DNA of 37,053 bases from an uncultured Pseudomonadota bacterium. Its GTDB lineage: Bacteria; Pseudomonadota; Gammaproteobacteria; Steroidobacterales; Steroidobacteraceae. Below, piece by piece: positions 34,266-37,053 of this stretch. Every line of letters starts with the position of its first letter. Positions within the stretch are counted from its first letter, which is position 1. The position numbers were made by a program, and so were the translations under genes. The notes beneath the pieces were generated by a model. It did not search any database, was not told the DNA's origin, and saw only the letters and a program-made list of their open reading frames with translations. Location of the stretch: the NCBI GenBank assembly GCA_903908825.1, contig CAIVTJ010000027.1:1-37053 (forward strand), in the 5' to 3' direction.

Positions 34266-35567
34266 ATGCAGTTCACGATCACGACAACCTCCGGCCTGGA
34301 GCGCAAGATCGAAATCGTTATCCCGCACACGCGGGTGGCCGGTGAGGTACAGCGTCGCCTGCGCGAGATCGCGCGCACCGCCAATCTCAAGGGCTTCCGC
34401 CCGGGTAAGGCGCCGTTTGCGGTGATCCAGCGTCAATACGCCAGCCAAGTGCAGGGCGAGACGGTCAGCGAGCTCATCCGCGAGTCTTATTCCGAAGCCA
34501 TCAGCACGCAGAATCTGCGCCCGGCCAGCGATCCGCGCATCGAGCCGCTGTCTGTCGATGAGGGCAGTGATCTGCGCTTTGCAGCCATCGTTGAAGTGCT
34601 GCCCGAGGTTACGGTCAAGCCGGTCGAAGACATCACCGTCGAACGCACGGTCACCGAGATCGGCGAGTCCGACATCGACGCCATGATCGAAAGCATGCGC
34701 CGTCAGCGCGTCGAGTACAGCGCGGTTGAGCGCGCCAGCATCAGCGGTGATCGCGTCATCGTCGACTTCGTCGGCCGCCTCGAAGGTGTGGCTTTTGCCG
34801 GCGGTTCGGGCACCGACACACCGTTCGTGCTGGGTGCGGGCCGTGCCATCCCCGAGTTTGAGGCGGCACTGCTCGGCATGTCGGCTGGCGAGACCAAGAC
34901 TGCGCCGGTTAACTTCCCCGACAACTACGGTGCCACCGAGTTGGCCGGCAAGCTGGCCGAGTTCGAACTGACTGTGAAAACCGTCGAACAAGAAGTGCTG
35001 CCGGTGGTCGATGAGGCTTTTGTTGAGGCCTTTGGCATCAGCGAGGGCGGCGTTGCCAAGTTGCGCGAAGAAGTGCGCGGCAGCATGGAGCGTGAAGCGG
35101 CCGAGGCCGTGCGCGGCAAGCTGCGCTCGCAGGTCTTCGAAGCCCTCAAGCTCGACAATCCGCTAGAACTGCCGCGTGCGCTGGTCGACGAACAGATCGA
35201 AGCCCTGCAGGCCGATATGATGCAGCGCATGGGCAATCGTCAGCCCGGTCAGCAGTTGCCGCGCGAGCCCTTCGAAGAGCAGGCCCGCAGCCGCGTGCTG
35301 CTGGGTCTGCTGGTCGGCGAATTGATCCGCCGTGAAGGCATCAAGGTCGATCGCGAGCGCGTGCGCGCTAAGCTCGATGAGGTCGCTTCGGCCTATCCCA
35401 ACGCCGACGAAGTGCGTCGCGCTTATCTGCAAAACCCCGAGGCGCTGCGCCAGATCGAAACGGCTGTGCTCGAAGATCAGGCCATCGACTGGATTCTGGC
35501 CCGTGCGCGTGTGACGGACCGCCCAGCCAGCTTCGCCGAGGTCACCGGTTTCGGCCGGCAGGCTTAA
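34266..35567 (+). CDS. tig: Trigger factor
   Basis: The ribosome-bound chaperone that first meets nascent chains at the exit tunnel. The 433-residue protein matches E. coli (432). It has the ribosome-docking loop GFRPGKAP (43-50), the central FKBP-type peptidyl-prolyl isomerase domain (about 155-240, starting GDRVIVDFVGRLEG), and the long helical C-terminal arms that form the substrate cradle. The start is ATG 34266 with GAGG a few bases upstream. clpP follows after nine bases of spacer (or 36, with the start chosen here) and clpX after that: the classic tig-clpP-clpX order joining folding with proteolysis. Confidence 0.98.
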   Translation: MQFTITTTSGLERKIEIVIPHTRVAGEVQRRLREIARTANLKGFRPGKAPFAVIQRQYASQVQGETVSELIRESYSEAISTQNLRPASDPRIEPLSVDEGSDLRFAAIVEVLPEVTVKPVEDITVERTVTEIGESDIDAMIESMRRQRVEYSAVERASISGDRVIVDFVGRLEGVAFAGGSGTDTPFVLGAGRAIPEFEAALLGMSAGETKTAPVNFPDNYGATELAGKLAEFELTVKTVEQEVLPVVDEAFVEAFGISEGGVAKLREEVRGSMEREAAEAVRGKLRSQVFEALKLDNPLELPRALVDEQIEALQADMMQRMGNRQPGQQLPREPFEEQARSRVLLGLLVGELIRREGIKVDRERVRAKLDEVASAYPNADEVRRAYLQNPEALRQIETAVLEDQAIDWILARARVTDRPASFAEVTGFGRQA

Positions 35568-35603
35568 ACTGATCTGATGCAGTCTGCATTCAAGGAGATG
35601 GCC

Positions 35604-36239
35604 ATGAACGAGCGCGCCCTGAACCTGGTACCCATGGTCGTCGAGCAGACGGCACGGGGCGAACGGGCCTATGACATCTACTCGCGCCTGCTCAAAGAGC
35701 GTGTGGTGTTTGTGGTCGGTCCCATCGAGGACAACATGGCCAACGTCATCGTGGCGCAGTTGTTGTTCCTGGAGTCCGAGAATCCCGATAAGGACATCTC
35801 GCTTTACATCAACTCGCCGGGCGGTCACGTCACCTCGGGCATGGCCATTTACGACACCATGCAGTTCATCAAGCCGCAGGTGTCGACCATCTGCTTGGGG
35901 CAGGCGGCCAGCATGGGCGCCGTGTTGTTGGCCGGCGGTGCTGCCGGCAAGCGTTATGCGCTGCCGCATTCGCGCGTGATGATCCACCAGCCTTTGGGCG
36001 GTATGGAAGGTCAGGCTGTCGACATGGAGATCCACGCCCGCGAGATACTCAAGATCCGCCACCGGCTCAACGAGATACTGTCGCGGCACAGTGGTCAGAC
36101 CATCGAGCGCATCAAGAACGACACCGATCGCGACAATTTCATGGCCGCCGAAGATGCACAGGCCTATGGCTTGATCGATCGCGTGCTCTATTCGCGCGCC
36201 CAGACCGAGGCCGAGGCACCCGCTGCGCCTGCAACCTAA
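35604..36239 (+). CDS. clpP: ATP-dependent Clp protease proteolytic subunit
   Basis: Forms the 14-mer serine protease barrel that degrades substrates unfolded by ClpX or ClpA. The 211-residue product has the catalytic triad Ser103 (GQAASMGA), His128 (RVMIHQP) and Asp177 with the same spacing as E. coli. The N-terminus [21 protein letters not shown] contains a short propeptide expected to be removed. ATG 35604 is preferred because GGAG lies six bases upstream; ATG 35577 and ATG 35598 are in frame but badly placed relative to that site. The acidic Ala/Pro-rich tail ([10 protein letters not shown]) is an ordinary extension. Confidence 0.98.
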   Translation: MNERALNLVPMVVEQTARGERAYDIYSRLLKERVVFVVGPIEDNMANVIVAQLLFLESENPDKDISLYINSPGGHVTSGMAIYDTMQFIKPQVSTICLGQAASMGAVLLAGGAAGKRYALPHSRVMIHQPLGGMEGQAVDMEIHAREILKIRHRLNEILSRHSGQTIERIKNDTDRDNFMAAEDAQAYGLIDRVLYSRAQTEAEAPAAPAT

Positions 36240-36257
36240 GGTAAAAACCCTTGGGTT
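36233..36257 (+). other. Stem-loop at the end of clpP
   Basis: AACCTAAGG pairs with CCTTGGGTT (one T-G pair) around a TAAAAAC loop, and the clpP stop codon lies inside the 5' arm. No T-run follows, so it may stabilise the message 3' end or attenuate read-through into clpX. Confidence 0.4.
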
Positions 36258-36286
36258 AACAATGCGCTGCACTGCGAACTGGTACT

Positions 36287-36316
36287 TTGCGCCGGGCGCA
36301 TAGGCCGTGCTATACA
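36287..36316 (+). promoter_or_regulatory. Candidate clpX promoter
   Basis: TTGCGC (36287-36292) and TATACA (36311-36316) are spaced by 18 bp in the 147-bp clpP-clpX gap. The -35 is weak. A small GCCCC/GGGGC hairpin (36360-36375) lies just before the clpX ribosome site. No clear heat-shock sigma factor site was recognised. Confidence 0.35.
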
Positions 36317-36386
36317 GTTTTTACCGGCCGGCACCGACTTTCGGATGCCAGAGCCATGAGCCCCGCCGGTGGGGCAAGGCGGAAGA

Positions 36387-37053
36387 ATGACTGAAGATGT
36401 TCGTGGCAAAGGCGATGACGGCAAGCTGCTGTATTGCTCGTTTTGCGGCAAGAGCCAGCACGAGGTGCGCAAGCTCATAGCCGGTCCGTCGGTGTTCGTC
36501 TGCGACGAGTGCGTCGAACTGTGCAACGACATCATCCGCGAAGAGCTGGAAGACAAAGCCGAGCAGGGCCGCGAAAAACTACCGCGCCCGCAGGAAATCA
36601 AGACGGTGCTCGATGACTACGTCATCGGCCAGGAGCGCGCCAAAAAAACGCTGGCTGTGGCGGTCTATAACCACTACAAGCGCCTGCAAACGCGCGGCGC
36701 TACCAACAAGCCCAAAGACGACGTTGAGATCGCCAAGAGCAACATCCTGCTCATCGGCCCGACCGGTTGCGGCAAAACGCTGCTCGCCGAGTCGCTGGCG
36801 CGCATGCTCAATGTGCCGTTCACCATTGCCGATGCCACCACGCTGACCGAAGCCGGTTATGTGGGTGAGGACGTCGAGAACATCATTCAGAAGCTGCTGC
36901 AGATGTGCGATTACGACGTCGAGAAGGCGCAGACCGGCATCGTCTACATCGACGAAATCGACAAGATCTCGCGCAAGTCCGACAACCCGTCTATCACGCG
37001 TGACGTGTCGGGCGAGGGCGTGCAGCAGGCGCTGCTCAAACTCATCGAAGGCA
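36387..37053 (+). CDS. clpX: ATP-dependent Clp protease ATP-binding subunit ClpX (5' part)
   Basis: The AAA+ unfoldase that feeds substrates to ClpP. The first 222 residues are present and the gene runs off the window edge. Visible are the N-terminal zinc-binding domain with Cys17, Cys20, Cys39 and Cys42 (CSFC ... CDEC), Walker A GPTGCGKT (124-131), the pore loop GYVG (157-160) and Walker B IVYIDE (185-190). The start is ATG 36387 with a GGA-type site upstream. About half of a normal ClpX (about 425 aa) lies beyond the window. Confidence 0.98.
   Translation, partial: MTEDVRGKGDDGKLLYCSFCGKSQHEVRKLIAGPSVFVCDECVELCNDIIREELEDKAEQGREKLPRPQEIKTVLDDYVIGQERAKKTLAVAVYNHYKRLQTRGATNKPKDDVEIAKSNILLIGPTGCGKTLLAESLARMLNVPFTIADATTLTEAGYVGEDVENIIQKLLQMCDYDVEKAQTGIVYIDEIDKISRKSDNPSITRDVSGEGVQQALLKLIEG

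Noticed and set aside
35163-36272. A 369-codon minus-strand open frame over tig and clpP
   Set aside because: Antisense to tig and clpP, with typical shadow composition and no recognisable domain.

Overview
The window is a GC-rich, gene-dense stretch of a gammaproteobacterial chromosome. No insertion sequence, phage gene, CRISPR array or long repeat was seen. The lineage is inferred from gene content and order. prmB-aroC-asd-fimV-truA-accD-folC-SPOR-cvpA-purF follows the order known from Pseudomonas and Xanthomonas relatives, and lpxH ... cysS ... tRNAs ... tig-clpP-clpX is also a familiar gammaproteobacterial backbone. A FimX-like protein together with FimV suggests a type IV pilus bearing, polar-growing relative of the Xanthomonadales/Nevskiales or Pseudomonas groups. 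The species cannot be named from the sequence.

Layout. (1) 1-2574: the 3' end of a probable ABC-permease/M1-peptidase membrane protein, convergent with a degenerate REC-PAS-GGDEF-EAL protein (FimX-like). (2) 2634-5307: the EF-P module, with efp flanked by both enzymes that beta-lysylate it (epmB, epmA). epmA is the last gene of a minus-strand run sco-psd-epmA (6774-4333). (3) 6767-18276: a plus-strand housekeeping block of prmB, aroC, asd, fimV, truA, accD, folC, a SPOR protein, cvpA and purF. folC carries an apparent one-base deletion. (4) 18292-25321: a tightly overlapping run of a pseudo-receiver/Ser-Thr kinase, the tRNA hydroxylase miaE, and a five-gene oligopeptide ABC importer. (5) 25322-28897: lpxH, divergent from gltX-cysS. 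cysS has an in-frame TAA and a damaged zinc motif. (6) 28967-33633: tRNA-Pro, a dihaem cytochrome c, a minus-strand three-gene two-component cluster (sensorless kinase, FixJ-type regulator, hybrid kinase) and a divergent NfsA-like nitroreductase. (7) 33776-37053: tRNA-Arg-His-Lys-Leu, then tig, clpP and the 5' part of clpX (protein quality control).

Points deserving a second look: the apparently broken cysS and folC, both normally essential; the kinase-miaE-peptide importer run with stop/start overlaps; the three-component phosphorelay lacking a visible HPt domain or a sensor in its first kinase; a 21-bp divergent lpxH/gltX promoter whose two -10 elements overlap; and two tRNA promoters sharing an identical GC-rich discriminator. 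I did not find a clear-cut entirely new system. The kinase-MiaE-Opp run and the sensorless-kinase cluster are the best candidates for unstudied functional links.
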